Below the pieces are notes generated by a model. The model worked only from the letters and a program-made list of their open reading frames with translations, made no database searches and was not told the DNA's origin. From positions 39,057-103,056 of the forward strand of contig JAKOXH010000016.1 in assembly GCA_029781135.1 (NCBI GenBank): a stretch of 64,000 nucleotides of DNA, written 5' to 3'. Every line of letters begins with the position of its first letter. Position 1 is the stretch's first letter. The translations under genes and the position numbers were made by a program. Source of the DNA: Planctomycetota bacterium (GTDB lineage Bacteria; Planctomycetota; Planctomycetia; Pirellulales; Lacipirellulaceae). Shown here piece after piece: positions 44,237 through 52,743 of the stretch.

Positions 44237-46870
44237 ATGTCTCACGGTGATCGTTTACGTTCGATCGTGCGCGCAGTGCGCCAGCAACTGGTCGAAGGAC
44301 GGCAGCAGCTTCGCGCGCAGCATGACCTGGGGATGGAGGGAACGCGGGTCTGCGCGCGGTACACGACGCTGGTCGATCAGGCCATCCAACGCATTTACGA
44401 TGCGTATCTCGATGAACTGCCCGAGGCGAGTTCCAAGGAGTTACGCGCGCGAGTGGCGCTCGTGGCCCACGGCGGGTTTGGTCGGCGGCAACAGGCGCCG
44501 TTTTCCGACGTGGATCTCATGGTGCTGTTCGATGGCAAGCGGGATGCGCTCATTGGGCAGTTGGCATCGCGGCTCATTCAAGATATTTGCGATGTGTATC
44601 AGCACCTGGGCCAAAGTTTGCGGACGCCGGCGGAGGCGGTGCAGCTTGCCCGAACCGATGCGCAGGTTGGTACGTCGCTGTTAGAGTCGCGGTTGCTGTT
44701 GGGCAACAGCGATTTGTTCGACCGCTACTCGGCCCAGATGAAGGCGATGATCGAGAAGCGCGGGTCGGGGCTGGCGGCCGATTTTATTGCCGAGCGGCGT
44801 ACCGAGCGGCTCGAGTATGGAGAGACTGTCTATTTGCTCGAACCGAATGTGAAGCGGTCGCGGGGAGGACTGCGCGATATCCACTTGCTGCGCTGGTTGT
44901 GGTACTTGAAGGCGGGCGTGGCGGATCCCGATCGCTTGCACGCCCGGGGCGTACTCTCGACGTTCGATCATCGGCGGTTGATTTCGTCGCTGAATTTTTT
45001 GCTGCGAGTGCGGAATGAGATGCACTTCTACGCGAACGAAACCAACGATGCATTGAGCCGGGCCGAGCAGCTGAGGCTCGCGCAGTTCTTCAAATATCCG
45101 GGCAAGCAGGGCATGTTGCCGGTCGAGCAGTTCATGCGCGATTACTTCCACCACACGTCGCACGTGTGGCAAATGGCACATCGGCTATCGGAATTGATGA
45201 TGCCCGTATCGCGGATGAGCCGGGTGCTCGAGCCAGTGTTGGGCCGGCGAATCGAGGATGATTACCAAATCGGCCGCAGCGAAGTGAGTGCGACGCCGCG
45301 GGCAACGGCGAGGTTGGCGCAACATCCGGAAGAAGTGCTAAAGCTCGTCGACTTGGCGCGGTCCGAGGGGAAGCGCATTTCGCAGGATACGTGGCACTAT
45401 ATCTATCGCACGGCACCGCAGTATTCGCACGAGCCCAAGCCCGCACTGATGGCGGGCTTCTTGAAGGTTCTCTCCCACCCGCTGCGGCTGGGCGAATTGC
45501 TGCGGCGCCTGCATGAGATGGGTGTGCTGGAGAAGATCATTCCCGAGTTTTCGCACGCGCGCAGCTTCCTTCAATTCAACCAGTATCACAAGTACACGGT
45601 CGATGAACACAGCATTCGGGCCGTGGAAGAGGCCACGAAGTTCGGCGAGCGGCAGGATGCGATCGGCAAGACTTACCGTTTGTTGCCGGATAAGACGTTG
45701 CTGCACTTAGCTCTGTTGATTCATGATTTGGGTAAAGGACACGAAGAGGATCACAGTGAAGTTGGCCGACGAGTTGCCATCGCGACGGCCGAGCGATTTG
45801 GCTTGCCCAGCGATCAAGCGGCGACTTTGGAATTCCTGGTTCATAAACATTTGCGGATGACGCACTTGGCGCTGAAGTACGACACGACGCAGCCACAGTT
45901 GATTGCGCGATTTGTGGACGAGGTGGGCTCGCGGGCAAATCTGGATCTGCTGTTCCTGGTCACGTGCGCCGATCTGGCGGCGGTTGGGCCGGATGTGCTC
46001 AACAGTTGGAAGGTCGAGATACTTAGTGAGCTGCATATGCGAGCGGCTCGCGAGTTTGCGGCGGAAGGCGATTTGGGCGTCGAGGCGATCGGCACGGCCG
46101 AGCGCAAAGCCGCGTGGGAGCTACTGAAAGCGGCAGAGCGCGAGGATGCGTGGTTCGAGCGGCAGTTGGCTTCGCTGCCCGATGCATTTGTGCGCAAGCG
46201 GCCGCCGGCCGCGATCGTTGATACGCTACGGCGATTGCGGAAGCTGGAACCGCGCGCCGGCGTGGCGTGGGCCAATTACCTCAAGGACGTCGATATGGTC
46301 GAATTCATCGCCGGGATCGATCAAGGTTCGGGCCGGGCGATTTTCTCAAGCATGGCGGGGGCGCTGACGAGCAATCGGCAGCAAATTGTGGCGGCGGAAA
46401 CGAACGTGTTGGCCGACGGGCTACTACTGCTGCGGTACGTGGCCTCGGAACCGGAGACGCCGGGCGAGCCATCGGCCGAGCGGCTCGACGCGATTTGTCG
46501 GGCGCTGGTTGCCTCGATCGACTCGAACGAGGCGCCGAAGTTTCCCAAGATTTTGGGGCGTGAACAAAAAGAAGCGGGAGCCGCACTTACCAATTTGCCT
46601 AATGAAGTGCGCATCGACAACGACATGTCCGACGATTGCACGGTGGTCGAAGTGTTTACGATCGACCGCCGCGGGCTCTTGTATCGGCTGGCCCGAGCAC
46701 TGCATGATTTGGGGCTGGTGATTCGATTCGCCAAGATCGGCACGCATCTCGACCAGGTGGTCGACGTGTTCTATGTGACTGACCGCGACGAGCGGAAGGT
46801 TCAGAATGAGGAACAACTGGGGGCGATTCGTGCGGCGCTGACGGCGGTGATTGCGCCGGCGGTCGAGTAG
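44237..46870 (+). CDS. glnD: Protein-PII uridylyltransferase/uridylyl-removing enzyme
   Basis: The 877-residue sensor of glutamine. Nucleotidyltransferase domain with GGFGRRQQAPFSDVDLMVL (near residues 77-95). HD hydrolase domain with HSIRAVEE and HDLGKGHEEDHSEVGR. Two ACT domains near the C terminus (GRAIFSSMAGALTSNRQ and CTVVEVFTIDRRGLLYRLAR). Length matches the family. Start ATG 44237 gives MSHGDRLRSIV; an earlier start would lie in the leader. Genetic coupling with glnB supports the assignment. Confidence 0.96.
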   Translation: MSHGDRLRSIVRAVRQQLVEGRQQLRAQHDLGMEGTRVCARYTTLVDQAIQRIYDAYLDELPEASSKELRARVALVAHGGFGRRQQAPFSDVDLMVLFDGKRDALIGQLASRLIQDICDVYQHLGQSLRTPAEAVQLARTDAQVGTSLLESRLLLGNSDLFDRYSAQMKAMIEKRGSGLAADFIAERRTERLEYGETVYLLEPNVKRSRGGLRDIHLLRWLWYLKAGVADPDRLHARGVLSTFDHRRLISSLNFLLRVRNEMHFYANETNDALSRAEQLRLAQFFKYPGKQGMLPVEQFMRDYFHHTSHVWQMAHRLSELMMPVSRMSRVLEPVLGRRIEDDYQIGRSEVSATPRATARLAQHPEEVLKLVDLARSEGKRISQDTWHYIYRTAPQYSHEPKPALMAGFLKVLSHPLRLGELLRRLHEMGVLEKIIPEFSHARSFLQFNQYHKYTVDEHSIRAVEEATKFGERQDAIGKTYRLLPDKTLLHLALLIHDLGKGHEEDHSEVGRRVAIATAERFGLPSDQAATLEFLVHKHLRMTHLALKYDTTQPQLIARFVDEVGSRANLDLLFLVTCADLAAVGPDVLNSWKVEILSELHMRAAREFAAEGDLGVEAIGTAERKAAWELLKAAEREDAWFERQLASLPDAFVRKRPPAAIVDTLRRLRKLEPRAGVAWANYLKDVDMVEFIAGIDQGSGRAIFSSMAGALTSNRQQIVAAETNVLADGLLLLRYVASEPETPGEPSAERLDAICRALVASIDSNEAPKFPKILGREQKEAGAALTNLPNEVRIDNDMSDDCTVVEVFTIDRRGLLYRLARALHDLGLVIRFAKIGTHLDQVVDVFYVTDRDERKVQNEEQLGAIRAALTAVIAPAVE

Positions 46871-46892
46871 CTGCGGACGCACTTCGGGCTCA

Positions 46893-46965
46893 CGTGGGAG
46901 GCCTCTCTGAGGCCGATGTCGCGTGCCATTGGCTGGCGTAATCGGCGTCAGAGATGCCTCCCACG
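46893..46965. repeat. 25-bp inverted repeat CGTGGGAGGC...ATCGGCGTC
   Basis: Left arm 46893-46917, right arm 46941-46965, two mismatches, 23-base loop, 22 bases after glnD. The remaining gap to 47303 contains a second smaller inverted repeat (AAAACCGG at 47039-47046 and CCGGTTTT at 47064-47071) and no recognised gene. Either could end glnD transcription, though neither has a T-run. Confidence 0.8.
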
Positions 46966-47303
46966 GATGTCGCGGCAGCAGCCAACGATTGACTCCACAC
47001 TGCTGCCAAATGTGCCGCTCGGCTCGCGGCACCTACTCAAAACCGGTGTTCCCGCGCAGGCCGGTTTTCCGATATAAGTGGAAGCGATTAGGCGGTGCCA
47101 AAAATTTGACCCTGATTCCGTCATCAAGGTAAAATTGAGTGGGTACGGCGTACGCGCGGCGAGTTGCTCGCCGATGTGCCGGCCCGCGGGTTCGGCATTG
47201 GGATAGCTTGGCCCAGTGTGGTTTGGGCCGATCGTCGCAATGCCCCTATGCGGCGACTGCAACACGGTCCTTCGTTGGGCAGCGCCCGCCGAGGGACCAT
47301 TCC

Positions 47304-47831
47304 ATGCACGCTGACATGCGATTGTCTGCCACGCGCCGTTTCTTCACGGGATTGACCGAGTATGCATTCAATGCTCGGCTGGGCGTGGCCGATCCGCCGT
47401 TGGTTGACTATTTGGCCGAGCTGCTGGTGCGGTTCGTGAGCTGTGATGCGCTCTACCCGGTGCGATCGGTGCGTGGCCAAAAACTGGTGGCGGTGGCCGA
47501 CATGCTGGTGGAGGCACAGCACCGCGAGGGTTCCGCGGCTCAGAAAGTGCATCGGCACATTGGTGACTACACGTTGTTCTGGACGGGTGTGTATCCCGAG
47601 GTGGTGAACCATCTGCGACGCGGCAGCAAGGATGCGTTCATCGATTATCCAAAGCAGGGCAAGCGAGCGTACTGGATCGCCAGCACGATTCCTACCGAAA
47701 CCGAAGTGCCTACGCCCGACGTGCTGCAACGCCTGAGCGAGCAGTTCGACCTATGTGTTTACGGCCTGGGCGAAGTCCGCCGGCAATGGGAACAAAGCGG
47801 CGACGCGGATGCGCCGTTGTTGTTGGGGTAG
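47304..47831 (+). CDS. Conserved hypothetical protein
   Basis: A 175-residue, soluble, mostly helical protein (RRFFTGLTEYAFNARLGVAD, PPLVDYLAELLVRF, YTLFWTGVYPEVVNHLR, FDLCVYGLGEVRRQWEQ). No signal peptide or motif I can name. ATG 47304 is preferred to an upstream start because the stretch before it is non-protein-like. Confidence 0.6.
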   Translation: MHADMRLSATRRFFTGLTEYAFNARLGVADPPLVDYLAELLVRFVSCDALYPVRSVRGQKLVAVADMLVEAQHREGSAAQKVHRHIGDYTLFWTGVYPEVVNHLRRGSKDAFIDYPKQGKRAYWIASTIPTETEVPTPDVLQRLSEQFDLCVYGLGEVRRQWEQSGDADAPLLLG

Positions 47832-47912
47832 CGAGTGGCAACGACTGTTCGACTGCCGCCTTGCCGATTACACTTGAAAAGGGTGCGGTAAGTCGAACCG
47901 GAAGAAACGTCG

Positions 47913-48407
<495 letters not shown>

Positions 48408-48408
<1 letters not shown>

Positions 48409-48647
48409 TGAAGCCGTATTACTTCAAGTTGATTTTGTCCAGCATGGAAGCCGTTGCGGACGATCAAGGCGATGCCCTATTTGAGGCCGGTTGCGACGAC
48501 GGCACGATTGTCAGCAGGGACGGCGAAGTTTTTGTGCGTTTCACGCGCGAATCAAGTTCGCTTGGACAGGCCATCAACAGCGCCGCCGCCGATGTGCAGC
48601 GCGCCGGGTTCCAAGTAGATCATGTTGAGGTTCACTGCCCGGTGTGA
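48408..48647 (+). CDS. Small protein of the DUF4160/DUF2442 cassette
   Basis: A 79-residue acidic protein (YYFKLILSSMEAVADDQGDA, LFEAGCDDGTIVSRDGEVFV, SLGQAINSAAADVQRAGF). It resembles small proteins found with toxin-antitoxin or phage-like regulators, but I cannot name the family with certainty. The ATG at 48408 overlaps the DUF2442 stop. Confidence 0.65.
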
Positions 48648-48764
48648 CGATTGCCGTCACCTCTGCTCGGTTCGACAGACTTTTGTGCCGATTGGAACGT
48701 CCTCGCGCGTGACGGTCGGATCGACAAGTATTCCATAGCTTGGGTCTGCGGACCGTACACCGAC

Positions 48765-48977
48765 CTAGAGAATGGATGGTGGATACTCGACACCGGTTAC
48801 ATTGGTAGCGAGCGAAGTACCATCTGGACGCTGGAGCACAAGCTCGTCACCGACCTTGAGTTGTGAGTACTGATCTGCCTTAAATCCGCAAATGACCGTT
48901 CCTCGTCCTTCGATTGTGAAGACTTCGTCGACGGTGAATAGCGGATTGGGCACGCGTTCAGCCTTCAGGTCTTGCAT
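48765..48977 (-). CDS. Short protein resembling EF-Tu domain 2
   Basis: A 70-residue protein. NPLFTVDEVFTIEGRGTVIC, LKVGDELVLQRPDG and NVTGVEY match the beta-barrel domain 2 of translational GTPases, known also as free-standing small proteins. The usual tail after TGVE is shortened to PPSIL, so the C terminus may be truncated. Convergent with the DUF2442 cassette. Confidence 0.55.
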   Translation of the reverse strand: MQDLKAERVPNPLFTVDEVFTIEGRGTVICGFKADQYSQLKVGDELVLQRPDGTSLATNVTGVEYPPSIL

Positions 48978-49002
48978 CGTAACTGTAGGCTTCTCTCTGC
49001 CA

Positions 49003-49929
49003 TTACGTCACCAACCCCTTCGTCACCAGCATGAACACGTCTTCGAGCGTGGGTTCGCGGTCGGCGAAGCTGAGGAGGCCGCAGTTGGAGGCGACGAGTT
49101 GGCGGAGGAGGCGTTGGACGTCGGCGTCTTCGCCTTCGATTTCGACGGTGCAACTGCGGTGATTGACTTGCACATCGCGGACCTTGGGGTCGCTGCGGAT
49201 GAGGCTCACGCCGGCTTCGGGGTTGCCGGCGAAGCGGACTTCGATTTGGCGGTTGCGTTGAATCTTGCGGTAGACCGTTTCAATGGGGCCGTGGAGCAGC
49301 AGTTGGCCGCGTTCGATGATGCCGATGCTGGTGCAGCAATCGGCCAGCTCGGTAAGGATATGGCTGGAAATGAGGATGGTCTTGCCCATGTTGCGAAGTT
49401 CCTTGAGCAGGGCCTTTACTTCGAGGCGGGCACGCGGGTCGAGGCCGCTCGAGGGTTCGTCGAGGATGAGCACCGGCGGGTCGTGGACCAAGGTTTTGGC
49501 CAGGCACAGCCGTTGCTTCATACCGCGGGAAAGGCCGTTGACGAAATCGTCGCGCTTGTGCGTGAGATCCAAGAGTTCGAGCACGTCGCCAATGACGGCT
49601 TTGCGGCGGCTGCGGGGGATTTGGTAAGCGACGGAAAAGAAATCGAGGAACTCCCACACTTTCATGCCGTCGTACACGCCGAAGTTATCGGGCATGTAAC
49701 CGACGCTCTTGCGAACGCCAATGGGGTCGCTCGTCACGCTGTGGCCATTGACGATCCCCTCGCCGGCCGTGGCGCGGAGCAGCGTGGCCAGGAAGCGAAT
49801 CGTCGTGCTCTTGCCGGCGCCGTTGGGGCCGATGAACCCGAACATCTCGCCCGCGTTGATTTTGAGGCTGAGGTTCTGGACGGCCGTGAAGTCGCCGTAG
49901 TGCTTCGTGAAGTTGCGAAGTTCGATCAT
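49003..49929 (-). CDS. ABC-2-type ABC transporter ATPase
   Basis: A 308-residue ATPase. Walker A GPNGAGKST at about 35-43, signature LSRGMKQRLCLA, Walker B VLILDEPSSGLDP and switch His in ISSHIL. The long C-terminal part (about 220-308) is typical of CcmA/NatA-like subunits. It follows an 856-residue membrane protein gene, but no ABC-2 permease is visible in the window. Start ATG 49929. Confidence 0.95.
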   Translation of the reverse strand: MIELRNFTKHYGDFTAVQNLSLKINAGEMFGFIGPNGAGKSTTIRFLATLLRATAGEGIVNGHSVTSDPIGVRKSVGYMPDNFGVYDGMKVWEFLDFFSVAYQIPRSRRKAVIGDVLELLDLTHKRDDFVNGLSRGMKQRLCLAKTLVHDPPVLILDEPSSGLDPRARLEVKALLKELRNMGKTILISSHILTELADCCTSIGIIERGQLLLHGPIETVYRKIQRNRQIEVRFAGNPEAGVSLIRSDPKVRDVQVNHRSCTVEIEGEDADVQRLLRQLVASNCGLLSFADREPTLEDVFMLVTKGLVT

Positions 49930-49986
49930 TGGGGAGGGGTGAGGGGTCAGGATACGGGGGACAGGGTGGAAGAAGAGGAGGAGACG

Positions 49987-50054
49987 AGGAGAGGGGGAGA
50001 CAAGGAGACCCATTGTTATTGCTTTTTCCTTGTCTCCTTGTCTCCCCCTCTCCT
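49987..50054. repeat. Perfect 22-bp purine/pyrimidine inverted repeat
   Basis: Arm AGGAGAGGGGGAGACAAGG... (49987-50008) and its exact complement (50033-50054), with 24-base loop. It lies between the ATPase gene and the 856-residue protein gene. A relative with longer arms is at 7045-7154. Confidence 0.92.
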
Positions 50055-50062
50055 TGTCTTTT

Positions 50063-52633
50063 TCATTCTCCTGGTTGTAGTTCCAATACGCCTTCTGATT
50101 TGTTGTCGGTGGCTTTGATATCGTAGCGTGTGTTCACGTCTTTTTCGGGTGCGGGCGGCGGCGCGTAGGCGAGGTGGGCGATGACCAGCGTGGCGCCGCG
50201 CACCTGCGAGGCGGTGGGCGTGATGGTTTCGCCGGGGAGTACTTCGTCGCAGCGGGCAACGAGCCGGGTTTCGCCTTCCTCAATGAATTTCGGGTCGAGG
50301 GCGAGGCGGAACATGGGCTCCAGGTTGAGCCGCGGCGAGCGAATCGACTGGGCCTCAGTCGTGCGCTCGTCGCCAAAAGTGAATTTCTGATCGGGCAGCC
50401 GCGACATGCGGTCGGTCGTGGCGGCCGATTGATGAGGCAGCAGTTCGCCGATCCAGCGGCCTTCGCTGCCGCGGCCGGTCTTGCGGACTTCTTCCGCCGT
50501 CGGCTTCCGCACGACGCACACGCTGTGAAGTTCCAGGTTGGTGCGGTTTTCGATTTGATAGCCGCCCGTGGCCGACGACTTGCCGAGGCGGATCGGGCCA
50601 TCGAGCGTTTGCATTTGCTCGCTGTGGACCATGCCGGTGGAGTTGGAGGAAATCGGCAGGCCGACGAGGCGCACATCATCGTAGCGTTGGAAGTTTATGC
50701 TGGTGACGCCCTCGCCGAAGATCATTTTGTAGTCGGCGCGGGTCGGGAAAGGCGCGAACAAGGTCGTCAGATTGGGGGATTGAAAATCGTATGTGGTCGA
50801 CAGCGACGTGTAGAGTGCCGTGTAACGCGAGAGGTGCGCCCGCGGGTGCTCCGGCTGTTGTTCGAGGACGCCGATTTCGGTGTGGGCGCGGACGAAGCCG
50901 ATATCGAGTTGCGCGCGCTGCACGATGACCCAGGTGCCGGCGAGCGCGATGAGCGGTGCGGCGATCCAAGCCCATTCCACGCGGTTCAGCGTGCGAAAGA
51001 TGATCCAGTTGATCGGTACGAGCACGACGAGGTAGGTGGCGAGGCAGAGCACGACGAAGTCGGCACCGGGCACTTCGACGCCGGCTGCTTCGCGGAGGGC
51101 GGTGCGGGCCGCTTCCGAGGCGGCGCTGAAATCGTTCCACGCGCCCAAGCCGCCGGCATAGCCGGGCGGGCGGTACTCGCGGATCGCTTGCGCGGGCATC
51201 GCCTGGCCGAAACGATTGTAGCGTGGAGAGCTGATGGGCTGGTCGTTTACCTCGACATATTGGTACGCGGTTTCGACGCCCAGATCGCGGGCAAAGTAGC
51301 GCAGATTGGTATTGAGTCGGGCGTCAAGGCGCCGACCCTTGAGGTTCTCGTCGGCCCAGAGCATCGTGACGTCGCCGAAGGCGCCTTCGCGAAACTTGCG
51401 GGCTGGCCGGCGGAGCAGGCAACCGTTGAAGAGGCTTTGGAAGCCGGTTCGCCAATTAATGAGGTCGCGTTCCGATAACTGCATGGAGGACACAATAATT
51501 CGGCCGCGGCCGACTGGCCGTTCGGCGAACAACTCGCCCGTGTTGGGCAAGAAAGCGGCACCGGGTTGGAGCTTGAGCGTGGTCGCCGACCAAGGGGCCG
51601 TTACGCGCAATGGTTCGCCAGGTGTTTTTGCAGTGGAGATCAGCCAGTGCTTGTTGAGTTCGGCGATGGCGGGGTCATCGGCCGCGATCTTGCGGGTACC
51701 GCCGTTGGTTGCCGGCAGGTACGGCTCGAGAAATGAGCCCTTCAGCAGATCGAGCGAATCAGGGCCGTTGATAATGAGTTGTCCGCCCCAGTGAACCCAA
51801 TCGACGATGGCCTTCTCTTGCTCGGAAGTGACGGGATCACCGGGGTCGACTTCGTCCCACAGCATGTAGGCGGTGGACGTCCAGGTCAGCGGATTATCGG
51901 GAAGGGCGACGGCTGGGCCCGCCGCCGACAAGAGAGCGACACTGTAGATCACCGGGTCCTGAGAGTCATCGGCTTCGGATTCGCCGTCGAACGGGGCGAC
52001 GACCGAATCGAGCGACTTCACGAAGCCATAGCGCGAAGGTTCTTTTGCCAGGACCACGAAATGGTATTGGTACGACGGCATCGGCGTGAGCGGCGTGCGG
52101 ATCGGCGGGATGCCGTAGCCGATGCTGCGTTCCTCGAGCTCGTTATAGAGATTGATCGCTTGCGTGGACTCGGGAACCAGGATGGTGGTCTCGGTATCCT
52201 TGCGGCGCGATTTGTTGAGCAGCACAGGCCGGCTCGAACGGACGGCGAACGGCGTTTTGGGAACAGCGTAGGGTTGGTTCTGATTGTTGACGATCGAAAC
52301 GCGCGAGTCGCCGATGAAATCGCGGAAGTTGGCCGTCATCGATTGACTGGTGGTTTCCCAATGACCGGGTTTCACAACGGGCAGCGGCACTTTGGGCTCG
52401 GAAGGCATGACAATCGGCGAGGAGATGACGAATTCGTCTTTTTTCTTCTTTTCTCCCTCGGCCTTTTTCTTTTCGTCTTCCGTTTGCGCGGCTTGCTGCG
52501 GATTGGCGAAGAAGCAGCCACGGATCGTGCCGACGAGGATCACACTGAAAATCGCCAGCAGCAAGACTGCCGCGGCGATCGTCCAGGGAGACCATTTCTG
52601 GCGTTCTTCGACAACAGGCTCGGGTGACGACAT
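50063..52633 (-). CDS. Large membrane-anchored protein with Lys/Glu linker, possibly ABC-transporter-associated
   Basis: An 856-residue protein. Membrane helix at about 16-37, then a Lys/Glu-rich linker (EDEKKKAEGEKKKKDE), a large beta-rich extracytoplasmic part, two further hydrophobic helices around residues 525-570 (VLCLATYLVVLVPINW, IAAPLIALAGTWVIV), and a second extracytoplasmic part. The segment WDEVDPGDPVTSEQEKAIVD, WVHWGGQLIINGP resembles the glutamine-amidotransferase-like or GldG-like parts of proteins beside ABC-2 ATPases. Role not known. It is 133 bases upstream of the ATPase gene and separated from it by a repeat. Confidence 0.7.
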   Translation of the reverse strand: MSSPEPVVEERQKWSPWTIAAAVLLLAIFSVILVGTIRGCFFANPQQAAQTEDEKKKAEGEKKKKDEFVISSPIVMPSEPKVPLPVVKPGHWETTSQSMTANFRDFIGDSRVSIVNNQNQPYAVPKTPFAVRSSRPVLLNKSRRKDTETTILVPESTQAINLYNELEERSIGYGIPPIRTPLTPMPSYQYHFVVLAKEPSRYGFVKSLDSVVAPFDGESEADDSQDPVIYSVALLSAAGPAVALPDNPLTWTSTAYMLWDEVDPGDPVTSEQEKAIVDWVHWGGQLIINGPDSLDLLKGSFLEPYLPATNGGTRKIAADDPAIAELNKHWLISTAKTPGEPLRVTAPWSATTLKLQPGAAFLPNTGELFAERPVGRGRIIVSSMQLSERDLINWRTGFQSLFNGCLLRRPARKFREGAFGDVTMLWADENLKGRRLDARLNTNLRYFARDLGVETAYQYVEVNDQPISSPRYNRFGQAMPAQAIREYRPPGYAGGLGAWNDFSAASEAARTALREAAGVEVPGADFVVLCLATYLVVLVPINWIIFRTLNRVEWAWIAAPLIALAGTWVIVQRAQLDIGFVRAHTEIGVLEQQPEHPRAHLSRYTALYTSLSTTYDFQSPNLTTLFAPFPTRADYKMIFGEGVTSINFQRYDDVRLVGLPISSNSTGMVHSEQMQTLDGPIRLGKSSATGGYQIENRTNLELHSVCVVRKPTAEEVRKTGRGSEGRWIGELLPHQSAATTDRMSRLPDQKFTFGDERTTEAQSIRSPRLNLEPMFRLALDPKFIEEGETRLVARCDEVLPGETITPTASQVRGATLVIAHLAYAPPPAPEKDVNTRYDIKATDNKSEGVLELQPGE

Positions 52634-52703
52634 GGGCGGGGCCGGAAAGCAATGATTATTAGCTGTATTGTACCGTGTCCGACGGAACGCTGAAGTAGTT
52701 CGG

Positions 52704-52734
52704 AACACTAATCATCGCTAATCCTCGCTAATCC
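52704..52734. repeat. AACACTAATC-type repeat, half copy
   Basis: AACACTAATCATCGCTAATC then CTCGCTAATCC. A complete palindromic copy is at 61703-61760. It lies between the 856-residue gene and the permease gene. Confidence 0.8.
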
Positions 52735-52743
52735 AATCAGCTG

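Noticed and set aside
48651..48866. 71-residue frame after the DUF2442 cassette
   Set aside because: Starts at TTG, no recognisable domain, and largely antisense to the better supported EF-Tu domain-2-like gene.
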